Notes under the pieces: generated by a model | What the model was told of the DNA's origin: nothing | Seen by the model: only the letters and a program-made list of their open reading frames with translations | Databases searched by the model: none | Source of the DNA: an uncultured Desulfobacter sp. | GTDB lineage: Bacteria; Desulfobacterota; Desulfobacteria; Desulfobacterales; Desulfobacteraceae | DNA length: 64,000 bases | Assembly: GCF_963677125.1 (NCBI RefSeq) | Contig: NZ_OY781882.1 | Coordinates: forward strand, 5,726,501-5,790,500 | Direction: 5' to 3' | Shown here: piece after piece, positions 44,808 through 54,237 of the stretch | How the letters are laid out: the number at the start of each line of letters is the position of its first letter | How positions within the stretch are numbered: position 1 is the stretch's first letter | Translations under genes and position numbers: made by a program

Positions 44808-44895
44808 CATGAGAATTTCATCTTCATTTGTGTCAAGGTTTTGCGATAGTCTATTATATCTGCATCTTGAGTGTTTTGAAGCTTAAATTCTCATG
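44808..44895. repeat. inverted repeat in the gene-free stretch after khpA
   Basis: CATGAGAATTT (44808-44818) and AAATTCTCATG (44885-44895) are perfect 11-bp inverted copies separated by 66 nt. A second pair, GAGACA (45082) and TGTCTC (45116), lies nearer the next gene. No gene, transposase or riboswitch was seen in 44764-45184. Confidence 0.4.
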
Positions 44896-45184
44896 ACTTT
44901 TGCTTTGTTGGACTTTGTCGTTTTATCAAAAAAATCTGTGTAATCTCTATAAATCTCTCAATATTCGTTGTGGGTTAGGGCGGAGTGCTGATAAGCTGTA
45001 GTCCTGCCATAGTTGGTTATTTAAATTCAATTCATCTGTTGCATTGATTTCCCTACGGTTTTTGAAAAAGGTTCCCGTTACGAGACAATTAAATTATGAG
45101 AAATTATATCAATAATGTCTCATTCTGTGATATGGGTAACTTCCATATTTTATTTCCGTTGTTTTAATGAAAGGGGCGGCGCCA

Positions 45185-46348
45185 ATGCAAATATTTAGAA
45201 AGATTTTTTGTTTAATACTGTTTTTTTCCCTGCTTTCTTCTGTTTCGGTCATGGCTGCAGATAAGGGTGATTTCAGCATAAAACCGAGTACGAATAATGG
45301 CAAAAAATGGCGCATTGGATATTTTGAGGGTGGAGAATATATTAATTATCAACTCAATTTTCTGGGGATTGTCAGGGGATTGATGGATATGGGATGGATG
45401 GAAAAAAACAAAATTCCGGATCAGCCCGGTGAGCAGACCGCTCAATTGTGGCAGTGGTTGGCAAACAGCACTGAGAGCCGGTACATTGAATTTGTCAAGG
45501 ATGCGCATTACACGGGTCGCTGGGACACGCCGCGTATTGAGAAGATGGTGCCGAAAATTATTTCCCGTCTGAATAGTAAAAAGGATATTGATCTGATCAT
45601 TGCCGCCGGCACTAAAGCGGGGCTCAAGCTTGCCACAAATGCGCACAAAGTGCCTACCCTTGTTATTTCAACCACGGATCCCCTGGCTGCCGGGATTATT
45701 GAAAGTGTTGAAGATTCAGGTTTCGATCATGTCCATGCCCGGGTTGATCCCTATCGCCATGAGCGTCAGATACAGCTCTTTTATGATATTATTAAATTCA
45801 ACAAACTTGGTATTGCTTATATGGATACTGATCAGGGCCGTAGTACTGCAGCACTGGATAGTGTTAAAAAAGTGGCCGATGAACGCAGGTTTAAAATTGT
45901 TCCCTGTTTCACCACAGATGAAAGCGTAGATGTCAGAAAAGACGAGGAGAGTGTAAAAAGATGCTTTGCGGCTTTAGGGAAAAGCGCTGACGCTATTTAT
46001 GTTACTACCCAGAACGGTGTAAATGCTGACAGTATTCCTGAGCTTGTGAGTATCGCCAATAAATACCGGATTCCTACGTTTACCCAGTCCCATTCCGAGC
46101 AGGTGAAATATGGATTTTTAATGAGCATCTCCAGGGCAAATTTTCAATATGTCGGTCGGTTTTATGCCAAGACTATGGCTAAGATATTTAACGGCGCTAA
46201 ACCCAGGGATATAGGGCAGTTGTTTGAAGACCCACCCAAAATTGCCATTAATTTAAAAACGGCTGAATTGATCGGTTATGATCCGCCTGTTGATGTTTTA
46301 AGTGCGGCGGATGAGATATTTGAGGATATTGAAATCCCTAAAAGATAA
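45185..46348 (+). CDS. ABC-type substrate-binding protein (ABC_sub_bind family)
   Basis: Exported binding protein of 387 aa (signal peptide to VMAAD). The ATG at 45185 with GGGGCGG before it is preferred over one at 45167. The fold is of the type-1 ABC_sub_bind (TrpX-like) family: two lobes with DLIIAAGTKAGLKLA, TLVISTTDPLAAGI, and AIYVTTQNGVNADSIPELV. No permease or ATPase gene is adjacent, so it may serve a distant transporter or a sensor. Ends at a bidirectional terminator. Confidence 0.78.
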   Translation: MQIFRKIFCLILFFSLLSSVSVMAADKGDFSIKPSTNNGKKWRIGYFEGGEYINYQLNFLGIVRGLMDMGWMEKNKIPDQPGEQTAQLWQWLANSTESRYIEFVKDAHYTGRWDTPRIEKMVPKIISRLNSKKDIDLIIAAGTKAGLKLATNAHKVPTLVISTTDPLAAGIIESVEDSGFDHVHARVDPYRHERQIQLFYDIIKFNKLGIAYMDTDQGRSTAALDSVKKVADERRFKIVPCFTTDESVDVRKDEESVKRCFAALGKSADAIYVTTQNGVNADSIPELVSIANKYRIPTFTQSHSEQVKYGFLMSISRANFQYVGRFYAKTMAKIFNGAKPRDIGQLFEDPPKIAINLKTAELIGYDPPVDVLSAADEIFEDIEIPKR

Positions 46349-46371
46349 GTTGATTAACTAAAAATTTATTA

Positions 46372-46398
46372 AAAGGTCCGGCCATGTGCAGGGCCTTT
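46372..46398. terminator. bidirectional terminator between convergent genes
   Basis: AAAGGTCC (46372-46379) and GGGCCTTT (46391-46398) pair over 8 bp with one G-U pair. The flanking A and T stretches are suitable for both strands. It sits between the stops at 46348 and 46400. Confidence 0.6.
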
Positions 46399-46399
46399 G

Positions 46400-47977
46400 T
46401 TACGTTTCAGCCGGGTGCCCACAAAGAGGCACTTTTCCCCACAGCTCTCTGGAACATGCCTGTGCCACCATCTGCTGCCAGCCCGATTGACGGGTAATTG
46501 GAGCGCCTGCATCTTTAAGCGCGCCGAAGAGACCAGCCATATGGGCCTGGGTTACAGTCAGGCCAAACGCTTTATTCAGATCGTCTTTATTGATTCCTCC
46601 GGCCTGGATGATTTCAATGGGGCCTGCCGGTAACAATTCGTTGGCCTGGCCGGCACTCATGAATGCCAGCATCCCGTCCTGGTAAAGCGTTGTGGGTATA
46701 TCACGTATCATTTTCTCATTCGTAGCGTCTGATTGTGCGGCAAGGCTGTCGGCAATACCGTTTTTCATCCAGGAGAGATATGCGCCTTGGAACACGCCGC
46801 CTACACAGTTAAATCCCCTGGCAAAACAGATGAGCAGAAAACAGGTGAACAAAGATGGTAACAGTTTTTGTTCTTCCAGTGCCTGGATAATTTCATCCCG
46901 GGCGAAATGTATGGTAAAATAATCGCCTCGGTCATCCCTGCCGCACAGACAAAGATGGTTTTTAATCGATTTGAATAACAGGGGGATCCGGCGGCCATGC
47001 GCATCAATTCCCCAAAAAAAAATGGTGCCTGTCCCAGTTGCATTCGGTTTTCCCAAAGCAGTCTGTCTGGCATTGAGCCTGTCGACAAACCAGCATCCTG
47101 GGCAGCCGTCCAGATGTTGAATAATCATGTCGCGCAGTGGTGTGTTGAAAAAGATGCGATATGCAAGACTGTTTTTACGGCTCAGGTCTTTGCTCAGTAA
47201 AAAGGCGGTAATTTTTTCTATCTCTAAGTATATAATATCCGGCGGCTGGTCACTGGTTTTAAGCATGCGTTTGCCAATCCGCTGGTTGACGATCATGGCC
47301 TGGGTTGCGTATGTCTCCTGGCTTAGTACCCTGTCATCGGCGTATTCATCTTCCAAAAGGCTTAAAATTGTTTGGGTGGTGACTTTAGAGATCTGGTTTT
47401 CTTTTTCCCATGTACTTGTTCTTTGCATGGCCCTTTGCAGCATAGCCATGGAAAAGGGTTTTGCCAGACTGGTCATGGTTCGGTTCTCATTATTCGGGAA
47501 TACTGGTAATCTTAACGGCAATTCTTTTTTGACACCTGATCCGCCTGCGTATACCAAAAGTCCCCGGGCATAGGTGGAGCTGTTAAGCGGCACATTGCCG
47601 AAACAAAAAATCGGGATTGTTGTTCCTTTGTGCCGGCCCATGAGCGTGCCGGCACCGTAAAACAGGTTTCCCTGTACGGAGTTGGCAAAATAATCAATGC
47701 CGAGGTGTGTGGTGGTCATGACCGTGCCCGACGCCGTTAAGTCATTGGCCGTACGCGTGGCTAGGTTTTTTCCCAGAATAGGATTAATTTGTTCAAAAAC
47801 AGCTTGCCAGATGTCATCCCTGGACTGAAAGGATAGACCGGGGGGGATGTTGAAGTGTTCCGTATATGCCCTAAGGGACATATGCCCAAAGGTGTTCAAA
47901 ATATTTTTTACCACGGGAAGTTTATGGCAGACCATTTCCAGATATTGTGATGCATTGGACTGTGAATGCAGTGTCAT
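46400..47977 (-). CDS. unrecognised 525-aa cytoplasmic protein
   Basis: No family is recognised. The protein has no signal peptide or clear membrane helix. Features seen are a Gly-rich central part (FYGAGTLMGRHKG, LLVYAGGSGV), a Cys pair CPGC followed about 45 residues later by CLCGRDD, which could bind a metal, and a cysteine- and phenylalanine-rich stretch FTCFLLICFARGFNCVGG. The C-terminal part ends with a short CGHP. It is the last gene of the operon of SpoIIE phosphatase, racemase and sensor-MFS, 12 bp after the MFS gene, so it may act on, or make, whatever the MFS moves. An enzyme is possible but not shown. Confidence 0.75.
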   Translation of the reverse strand: MTLHSQSNASQYLEMVCHKLPVVKNILNTFGHMSLRAYTEHFNIPPGLSFQSRDDIWQAVFEQINPILGKNLATRTANDLTASGTVMTTTHLGIDYFANSVQGNLFYGAGTLMGRHKGTTIPIFCFGNVPLNSSTYARGLLVYAGGSGVKKELPLRLPVFPNNENRTMTSLAKPFSMAMLQRAMQRTSTWEKENQISKVTTQTILSLLEDEYADDRVLSQETYATQAMIVNQRIGKRMLKTSDQPPDIIYLEIEKITAFLLSKDLSRKNSLAYRIFFNTPLRDMIIQHLDGCPGCWFVDRLNARQTALGKPNATGTGTIFFWGIDAHGRRIPLLFKSIKNHLCLCGRDDRGDYFTIHFARDEIIQALEEQKLLPSLFTCFLLICFARGFNCVGGVFQGAYLSWMKNGIADSLAAQSDATNEKMIRDIPTTLYQDGMLAFMSAGQANELLPAGPIEIIQAGGINKDDLNKAFGLTVTQAHMAGLFGALKDAGAPITRQSGWQQMVAQACSRELWGKVPLCGHPAET

Positions 47978-47989
47978 AAAGTTATCCGA

Positions 47990-50500
47990 TTAACCTATAA
48001 ATATAAAGATCAGGGTAAAAATCAGGTAGGCCGCTGCTGTTACGGCAATACCTGAATCTGACCCCAAGGTGATAAAAAGCCATCCAAACAGGATGGGACC
48101 GGTCACCTGACCCAGGCGCAAAACAGCATTCAAAACGCCGATGGCAATACCGCCACCCAGTTGTTTGGTGATTTGAAAATCTAGCACATATGCACTTCTG
48201 ACCGGAATAAGGCAGGCGGAAAGTCCTAGAAGAAAGATGGAGACCGTAACGGATATAATACCGGAGACGTCTTTGAAAAAATAAAAATTGACAATGCTCA
48301 GACTGCCGATGAAACTGCCCATGACAAGGTATTGTTTTTTGTCTTTGGACCGGCCCACAAGTTTCGAAATATGGGGCGATACATACATTAAACAAATGCC
48401 GTAAATCATAAAAATCCGGCCGATATTGGACTGGGAAACGCCAATGCCTTTCAGGTAGATGGGGCTGTAATAATTCATAAAACCGATAAGCACGATATAC
48501 CAGGGAAGCCCGTAAAATACGATGAGTGCGAAAATTTTACGATTGAACAGGAAACTGAATACCGAGGGGGCCCGGGTTGTAGGACGCGTTTGATTTGTCG
48601 GAGTGGAGCTATGTGCCCGGACATTTGGTTTTGGGTACTTGAGAGCATCGTTCATGATGAAAAAGGTATACACGATCAGCAGCAGCACAATCGTGCCGCC
48701 CACCAGAAAGACCGGGGCATAACCGATACGATCCGCCAGCATTGCGCCGGTAGCGCCACCACAGATACTGCCTGCATATACCCCGGCCCACAGCTGGGCC
48801 ATACCCTGGGCACTGTTTCTATATGTGGTATATGCAATGACAAATCCCTGGGCCGCCATCAAAGACAGGCCGTAACCCATGCCTACCAGACCTAAAGCAA
48901 TAAGAAAGTACAAAGAAGATGGTGCAAGCCAGGCACAGATAAACCCTGTCCCGGATAGAAACAGCCCGATCAGAAAGGGTTCAGCCCAGCCTCGTTTGTC
49001 ACACCATGCACCTGATATCAGTAATGATATGGAGGTGAACAGCATCTGCGTGGAAATGGGAAGGCCCATGATTATATTTTGGGAAAGCCCCAGTAATGGC
49101 GCAGATGGGTTGTACAATGCGGCCATGTGGAGGGGAAGAAACGAAATACAGGTATCTACCCCGAAAAAAAGCATGAACGCCACCGGACGGATGGATGTGT
49201 AATGCACCTGCCTTCTTTGCGTACGTGTCTTTTGTGTAATCCGGCGTTCAATAAGCTGGAGTTCAAGGATCAGCAGTTCCACAAAAAAGAAAATAGAGAT
49301 CCCAAGCACTGTGATGGAATCCAGGGCGATTGATTCAAGTTTATTGAACAAATAGTCTTTTGAAATATGAATGGTCAGTTTGCCGGCCAATTCACCGGTT
49401 TTTAATTTCTGTGTGCTAAGCAGGTTCTGGGTGACGGTGTAGTTTGGGTCAATTTTCAAAAAAAGCGTTTCGCTGTCTGAAAGTTTGTTTTTTTCTGCGT
49501 TTGTCCAGTTATACATACCGTGCTGGGTGGCGGAGTAAAGTGGCGCTGACTTGTCATCGGATATGGTAATGCTGTCAAGTTCAGGAGAGACGGCAATGAC
49601 ATCAGCCAGCTTTTGGTCCAATTTTATCAGCCGCCGGATATCCAGGCCCTTTGCCAGTAAATATTCAATATCCTGTTTTAACAATTTAGATATAACAAGA
49701 CTTTTCTGGGTGGAGGCATTCAGAAAATGGTTTTTGAATTCAAACAGATTGAACAGGCTCAAAGTGATCTGGGCCAGGCAGATGATAACAAAAAAAGCCG
49801 CAGAGATTTTAAGTTTGATTCGTCCTAACGTTTTTTTAGATTTGTGGGGATTCAGAGGTAAAGATTGCAGGCATATGAATAAAAGTGCCATGGCAATGAA
49901 AAGCACCACCGCAATCAGGTCAATATTTTTCATTACGATGGCGCGCAACATGGATTTTATCTGTTTTTGGCTGAAAGCAACCGTTACCGTCGCCACCCAT
50001 TTTGAAGGCGAAAATTGTTTCACCGGCAAGGAAAGATAATATACGCCTTCATATTTTATCGAGTTGCTTTTAACAGGTTTTTTTGTGCCCTTGATTATTG
50101 ACAGTCGAACGGCATCAGGCAGGTCTGTACCCACAACCTGTGTTTCGCTACTATATAAAATATGTCCATCCGGGTAGGTAATGAAAATAATAATATCATT
50201 TTTATTCGTGGCGAATTTTTCTGCTTCCCCCTGTTGAGAGGCCATATGCTGCCGGGTTTCCAGGATCAGTTTGTCCATCCCAATGAATTTATCGATGCTT
50301 TTGCCGAATCGAAGCGCTGTTTCCAGGTTGCGCTGAAGATCCTGTGCCATTACATTGTTTTTGGAAATAAAGGTGTCTACATACAGTTTTTCAAGGGTTG
50401 CAGAAGTTAAAAGAATGTTGAACCCCAGTGCCAGCACCAGCATGATAAAGACACCCAAAAACAGGTGAATCCGAGATCTGTTTTTTCCCCATTGAATCAT
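47990..50500 (-). CDS. sensor-MFS fusion: two periplasmic domains plus MFS transporter
   Basis: Unusual 836-aa membrane protein. It has a first membrane helix (about 12-31), a periplasmic Cache-like domain (about 35-185, with IIIFITYPDGHILYSSE), and a pair of helices at about 193-250. A second periplasmic domain follows (about 260-395, SITISDDKSAPLYS), then a 12-helix MFS transporter from about 430 to the end. The MFS loop is GAWCDKRGWAEP, the counterpart of the family's GxxxDRxGRR. The sensor half resembles chemoreceptor and PP2C input domains, so transport may be gated by an external ligand. Between the racemase and the unknown gene in the same operon. Confidence 0.8.
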   Translation of the reverse strand: MIQWGKNRSRIHLFLGVFIMLVLALGFNILLTSATLEKLYVDTFISKNNVMAQDLQRNLETALRFGKSIDKFIGMDKLILETRQHMASQQGEAEKFATNKNDIIIFITYPDGHILYSSETQVVGTDLPDAVRLSIIKGTKKPVKSNSIKYEGVYYLSLPVKQFSPSKWVATVTVAFSQKQIKSMLRAIVMKNIDLIAVVLFIAMALLFICLQSLPLNPHKSKKTLGRIKLKISAAFFVIICLAQITLSLFNLFEFKNHFLNASTQKSLVISKLLKQDIEYLLAKGLDIRRLIKLDQKLADVIAVSPELDSITISDDKSAPLYSATQHGMYNWTNAEKNKLSDSETLFLKIDPNYTVTQNLLSTQKLKTGELAGKLTIHISKDYLFNKLESIALDSITVLGISIFFFVELLILELQLIERRITQKTRTQRRQVHYTSIRPVAFMLFFGVDTCISFLPLHMAALYNPSAPLLGLSQNIIMGLPISTQMLFTSISLLISGAWCDKRGWAEPFLIGLFLSGTGFICAWLAPSSLYFLIALGLVGMGYGLSLMAAQGFVIAYTTYRNSAQGMAQLWAGVYAGSICGGATGAMLADRIGYAPVFLVGGTIVLLLIVYTFFIMNDALKYPKPNVRAHSSTPTNQTRPTTRAPSVFSFLFNRKIFALIVFYGLPWYIVLIGFMNYYSPIYLKGIGVSQSNIGRIFMIYGICLMYVSPHISKLVGRSKDKKQYLVMGSFIGSLSIVNFYFFKDVSGIISVTVSIFLLGLSACLIPVRSAYVLDFQITKQLGGGIAIGVLNAVLRLGQVTGPILFGWLFITLGSDSGIAVTAAAYLIFTLIFIFIG

Positions 50501-50520
50501 AGAACAACCGGCCTGTCGGT

Positions 50521-51588
50521 TTATTCCAGGTAACGAATTTGGGTAAACGGTGATATGAGGCTTTGGAGAAACGCCTGGTAATTCATTGTGAAATCTACAA
50601 AATCCCCTACTTTAAAAGGATGACTGCAATCCGTGATATCTGCCAGGGTATAGTTGGAGTTTACAGAAACAATTTGGATACCCGGGATCAAAGCTGTTAA
50701 TCCCGACGGGCAGGTATCGCAAATGCCGAAATTGAGAATCGCGCGTTTGCGTATGCCCTGGCGGCCAAATTGAGGCTTGCCGCCCAAAGCATCCTTGCCG
50801 CTTCGTTGGGGCGGCATCACTCGTTTTTCCTGTATCTCAAGGATATCGCTTGTGAATGTGACTACCCGGGTATTCAGATCCGGATGCACCTGATTTATGG
50901 TGGGGATGGTGCCTAAAAATACGGACTCTCCTAACCGTATATTGTTGATTCGGCTGGGAAGCTGGTCGTGCTGCATCCATTTGAGCACTACGGAGCCACC
51001 CACGGACACGGTTTTGACCTCAACGTCGAGTTCAAATTCAATCTGATCCGCCAGTTCGGAGATGATTCCAAGATTGTGTGCATCCGGCAGGGTGCCGGCA
51101 CAACATCCCAAATTGGTACCGATGCCTGCAAATTTAATATTTTGGGGGCTGATTTGGTGAATTTTACGCACGGTATCCACCACCTGGTCGGGCATCACAC
51201 CTTCCCGTAAGTCACCGGTGTCCACCATTAAAAGAATGCTGTGGGAACAATTCATGGCAATGGCGGTTTGGTTGAGTTGTTCAATAACGGTTATTTCAGA
51301 ATTGAAACTTGTATCGAAATGCTGAACAATAGCAGGTAGTTCATGGATTGATGGCAGGGTAATGTATATGGGCCTCTTAAAAAAGATCGGGTTTGTTATT
51401 GGGCATTCAGGCACCTTTGATATTCCAATGTTTTCAAAACCTAAGTCCATCATCTGACTGATTATCTTTTGGTCTGCACAAGGGTCTTTGATAATTCCGG
51501 TGATGCCCAGGTGATGTTCCCTGCAGTGCCGAGACAGAAAACGGATGTTGTGACGCAGTCTCTCCAGGTTCAGTAGTAGGTGGCTCAT
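50521..51588 (-). CDS. PLP-dependent amino-acid racemase (ornithine-racemase-like)
   Basis: Cytoplasmic fold-III PLP enzyme of 355 aa in the alanine-racemase N-domain family. The pattern is closest to ornithine racemase (OrrA): start LLLNLERLRHNI, PLP lysine Lys34 in GIIKDPCADQ, ILLMVDTGDLREGV, GIGTNLGCCAG, RLGESVFLG, and GRQGIRKRAI. Substrate is not proven; ornithine or another amino acid is likely. It lies 15 bp after the SpoIIE gene and 20 bp before the sensor-MFS gene, which suggests that a D-amino acid or a derivative is the transported or sensed molecule. Confidence 0.82.
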   Translation of the reverse strand: MSHLLLNLERLRHNIRFLSRHCREHHLGITGIIKDPCADQKIISQMMDLGFENIGISKVPECPITNPIFFKRPIYITLPSIHELPAIVQHFDTSFNSEITVIEQLNQTAIAMNCSHSILLMVDTGDLREGVMPDQVVDTVRKIHQISPQNIKFAGIGTNLGCCAGTLPDAHNLGIISELADQIEFELDVEVKTVSVGGSVVLKWMQHDQLPSRINNIRLGESVFLGTIPTINQVHPDLNTRVVTFTSDILEIQEKRVMPPQRSGKDALGGKPQFGRQGIRKRAILNFGICDTCPSGLTALIPGIQIVSVNSNYTLADITDCSHPFKVGDFVDFTMNYQAFLQSLISPFTQIRYLE

Positions 51589-51603
51589 AACGGTGTTAAC
51601 TAT

Positions 51604-53622
51604 TTATTTATGGAATTTTATCATCAGCATGGCAATATCATCGGACTGGGAAGCAGCGCCGGCATGTTTTTTGATACGCTCTAAAAGATTGAGTACAATC
51701 GTCTCCGACGGCAGATCCCTGTTGTTTGACACTTCATCAATCATTCGTTGATTTGAAAACGGCTCTCCTTCCGTGTTCATGGCTTCGTTCACACCATCCG
51801 TATATAACATGAAGCCCTGTCCATTGCTAAGGGTCAGGGTACTGTCCGAATAAATCATGCCGGGCATGGCACCGACAAGGGGTTCTTTTTTGCTTTCTAT
51901 GAAACGTGCCCCGTCACGGGTCGTAATAATGGGCGGGTTGTGACCGCCATTGGCATATATAACCTGGCCTGTGCGAATATTCAAGGTCCCAATGACAAGG
52001 GTCACAAACATGGTGCGGGGGTTATCGGAGCTTAGAACGTTGTTGATACTGGTCATCATCCGTGCAGGTGATACATCTTTTCCACTGAACACCCGGATAA
52101 GGGTTCGGGTGACTACCATGAACAGGGCTGCAGGAACACCCTTGTCGGAAACATCTCCTAACGTAAAAACGACATGGTCATCATCGAGCTGGAAAAAATC
52201 ATACAGATCTCCTCCAACTTCCTTGGCCGGTTGCAACGTTGCATACAGATCTATCTGATCAAATTCAAGCAGTCCCGGAAAAGTTTTAGGCACCATGCCC
52301 ATCTGGATTTCCCTGGCTATGCCCAGTTCACTTTCAATGCGCTGTCTGGTTGCAGTAATGTTGATCAGATCCTGGATGTTCCGGCTTAGCTCGTGGCGCA
52401 TAAGGATAAATGAGGCCGCCAGATTGCCTACCTCATCTTTGTATTTTTCAGGCAGATCGTCCACCGGCGTTGATTTTTCCATTGGTTTGGTGAAATCTAA
52501 TTTCGGAATTTTTCTGGCATAGGATGACAATCTTTGCAACGGCGTCGCAATTCGGCCTATGATGATGATAATAGCGACAAGACCTGCCATGGACATCATC
52601 ACGATAATCAGGCTCTGCCGGATAACCAGTTGTTGGGCCGGCAGTTTGATTTCCTGTAAAGGGATGATGACACTGATGTACCACTTGAAAGGTTTGAAAT
52701 AATAACAATAGGCGATCATTTCCCTTGCGTTTTTATCCGGGTTGTCCGGCAGATAACGAAAGTGTGAAAATTCAGCGGACGCATTTTGACGGATATCGTC
52801 ATTGATGAGATTTCCAGTCAGTTGATTGACCACGGTACTCATTGCCCGGGACTTACTTTTCTGGTTGGGAATGAGTGCCGCACCTGATTCCTCAAAAATA
52901 TACACAAAACCGCTATCGGCAATTTTCAGGCCCTGGGTATAATCGGTCAAAGAAGATGTGATTTGTTTTTCTTGTTTTTCCGCCAGAGCCTGGATTCGGC
53001 TGATATCAACGGATACACCGATGGTCAGTGACCAAGGTGTAAATGGTGTGAAATACGCCAACACTGACGCGTTTTCCTGGCTTTGGTCAAGGTTGAAAGC
53101 TGCAAAATCTCCCCTTTGGGTCAGGTTTTCAAACTGCATGACCTGGGCTATGTTTCTGTGCTTGACGTCGTTTAATGACTTGAACGAAAGGGGCGATACC
53201 TGTTTGTTGGAAGATGCCGTTATATTGGATTGTGCATCGATAATATAATAGTTTATATTATCGAAGGGAGCTGTTTCAAGCCAGGACAGTGCCTGTTCAA
53301 GGTCGCGGGGATCCTGTGATTTATCCTTGGCTGCAAAACCTGCAAATACCGATGCGATAATTTTGGCCGTGTCTTTTAACTGGCTGCGTTTTAAAAGAGT
53401 GAGTGAGCGCTTTTCTCTCAGAAGATTGTGGTAATCTCCTTCAATAATCAAATCCAGGGAGTGCAGAATGTTCAAAGCTGAATCCTGCTGGGCTGCCAGC
53501 ATGGCGTTACCCACATCCCGGTGGGTGGAAAAGATGTTGAGCAGGGTAGAGATCCCCATGACTATAATAACAGCAAATAAAATTTTTCCCTTAATCGTTG
53601 AGAACATTGTGGTTCTGCTCAC
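51604..53622 (-). CDS. membrane SpoIIE/PP2C phosphatase with Cache-like sensor
   Basis: Signal transducer of 672 aa. A membrane helix (about 12-30), a large periplasmic dCache-like sensor (about 31-345), a second helix (about 350-372) and HAMP (about 372-440) are followed by the SpoIIE-type PP2C phosphatase (about 470-672). Metal-binding motifs are present: VGGDLYDFF, LGDVSDKGVPAALFM, NGGHNPPII, and LYTDGVNEAMN. This class removes phosphate from STAS anti-anti-sigma proteins. First gene of the four-gene operon with short gaps. RsbW- and STAS-type genes lie just upstream, making a partner-switching set. Confidence 0.92.
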   Translation of the reverse strand: MSRTTMFSTIKGKILFAVIIVMGISTLLNIFSTHRDVGNAMLAAQQDSALNILHSLDLIIEGDYHNLLREKRSLTLLKRSQLKDTAKIIASVFAGFAAKDKSQDPRDLEQALSWLETAPFDNINYYIIDAQSNITASSNKQVSPLSFKSLNDVKHRNIAQVMQFENLTQRGDFAAFNLDQSQENASVLAYFTPFTPWSLTIGVSVDISRIQALAEKQEKQITSSLTDYTQGLKIADSGFVYIFEESGAALIPNQKSKSRAMSTVVNQLTGNLINDDIRQNASAEFSHFRYLPDNPDKNAREMIAYCYYFKPFKWYISVIIPLQEIKLPAQQLVIRQSLIIVMMSMAGLVAIIIIIGRIATPLQRLSSYARKIPKLDFTKPMEKSTPVDDLPEKYKDEVGNLAASFILMRHELSRNIQDLINITATRQRIESELGIAREIQMGMVPKTFPGLLEFDQIDLYATLQPAKEVGGDLYDFFQLDDDHVVFTLGDVSDKGVPAALFMVVTRTLIRVFSGKDVSPARMMTSINNVLSSDNPRTMFVTLVIGTLNIRTGQVIYANGGHNPPIITTRDGARFIESKKEPLVGAMPGMIYSDSTLTLSNGQGFMLYTDGVNEAMNTEGEPFSNQRMIDEVSNNRDLPSETIVLNLLERIKKHAGAASQSDDIAMLMIKFHK

Positions 53623-53712
53623 TCCTCATATTCATATATCTGAACGGTAACAGTTTCTATCGCAACAAGTCTTTTGATTATACATTCAGTATGATTAGCC
53701 TATACTACCGTT

Positions 53713-53724
53713 GACCTGCAGGTC
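53713..53724. promoter_or_regulatory. 12-bp palindrome upstream of the SpoIIE gene
   Basis: GACCTGCAGGTC is a perfect palindrome about 90 bp before the SpoIIE start. It is followed by CTATAAAAT repeated twice (53724-53742). It may be an operator for the operon; no matching regulator is known from the window. Confidence 0.4.
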
Positions 53725-53805
53725 TATAAAATTCTATAAAATCGTAAAGCGATGTTGATATTTTATAATTGATTTGCCTGTAAAAAAGGCGTTAAAAATA
53801 TAGCA

Positions 53806-54207
53806 TCAAGCAAGCCAAAGACGTATTAAATTTTTATGATCCCTTCTCTCATACCGGATATCTTTTACAAATTGTTTTACAAGGTAAATGCCAAGTCCCC
53901 CCGGTTGTCTGTATTCAAGGGGCAGAAATATATCAGGGTCTTTTTGTTCAAGTGGATTAAATGCAGGACCATTATCCGTGATCCCAATAAACACGGCTTC
54001 ATCCTCAATGCCGGTACAAACGGCGATAAACCCGGTCTTTAAATCTTTGATCCCGTAAGTTGTAATGTTTATAATCAGCTCTTCAATGATAAGATCAATT
54101 GCAAAGCATTTATTTTTATTGGCCGGTTCCAAACAAAGCGCAGACTTAACGAATTCCTGGATACTGCAAACAGATTCAATTTCAGGTTTAAACGTTTTTG
54201 TTTCCAT
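53806..54207 (-). CDS. RsbW-like anti-sigma factor / serine kinase
   Basis: Small GHKL-fold ATPase (133 aa) of the RsbW/SpoIIAB kind. The N-box reads IDLIIEELIINITTYGI, with the glutamate and asparagine in place. The G1 box is ITDNGPAFNPLE and the lid reads GGLGIYLVKQFV. These proteins phosphorylate a STAS partner or hold a sigma factor. The SpoIIE phosphatase lies 183 bp downstream and the STAS gene is divergent, so all three parts of a partner-switch module are here. Confidence 0.88.
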   Translation of the reverse strand: METKTFKPEIESVCSIQEFVKSALCLEPANKNKCFAIDLIIEELIINITTYGIKDLKTGFIAVCTGIEDEAVFIGITDNGPAFNPLEQKDPDIFLPLEYRQPGGLGIYLVKQFVKDIRYERRDHKNLIRLWLA

Positions 54208-54237
54208 TGAATCAGCCTGTTTCTTTATTTAAAATTT

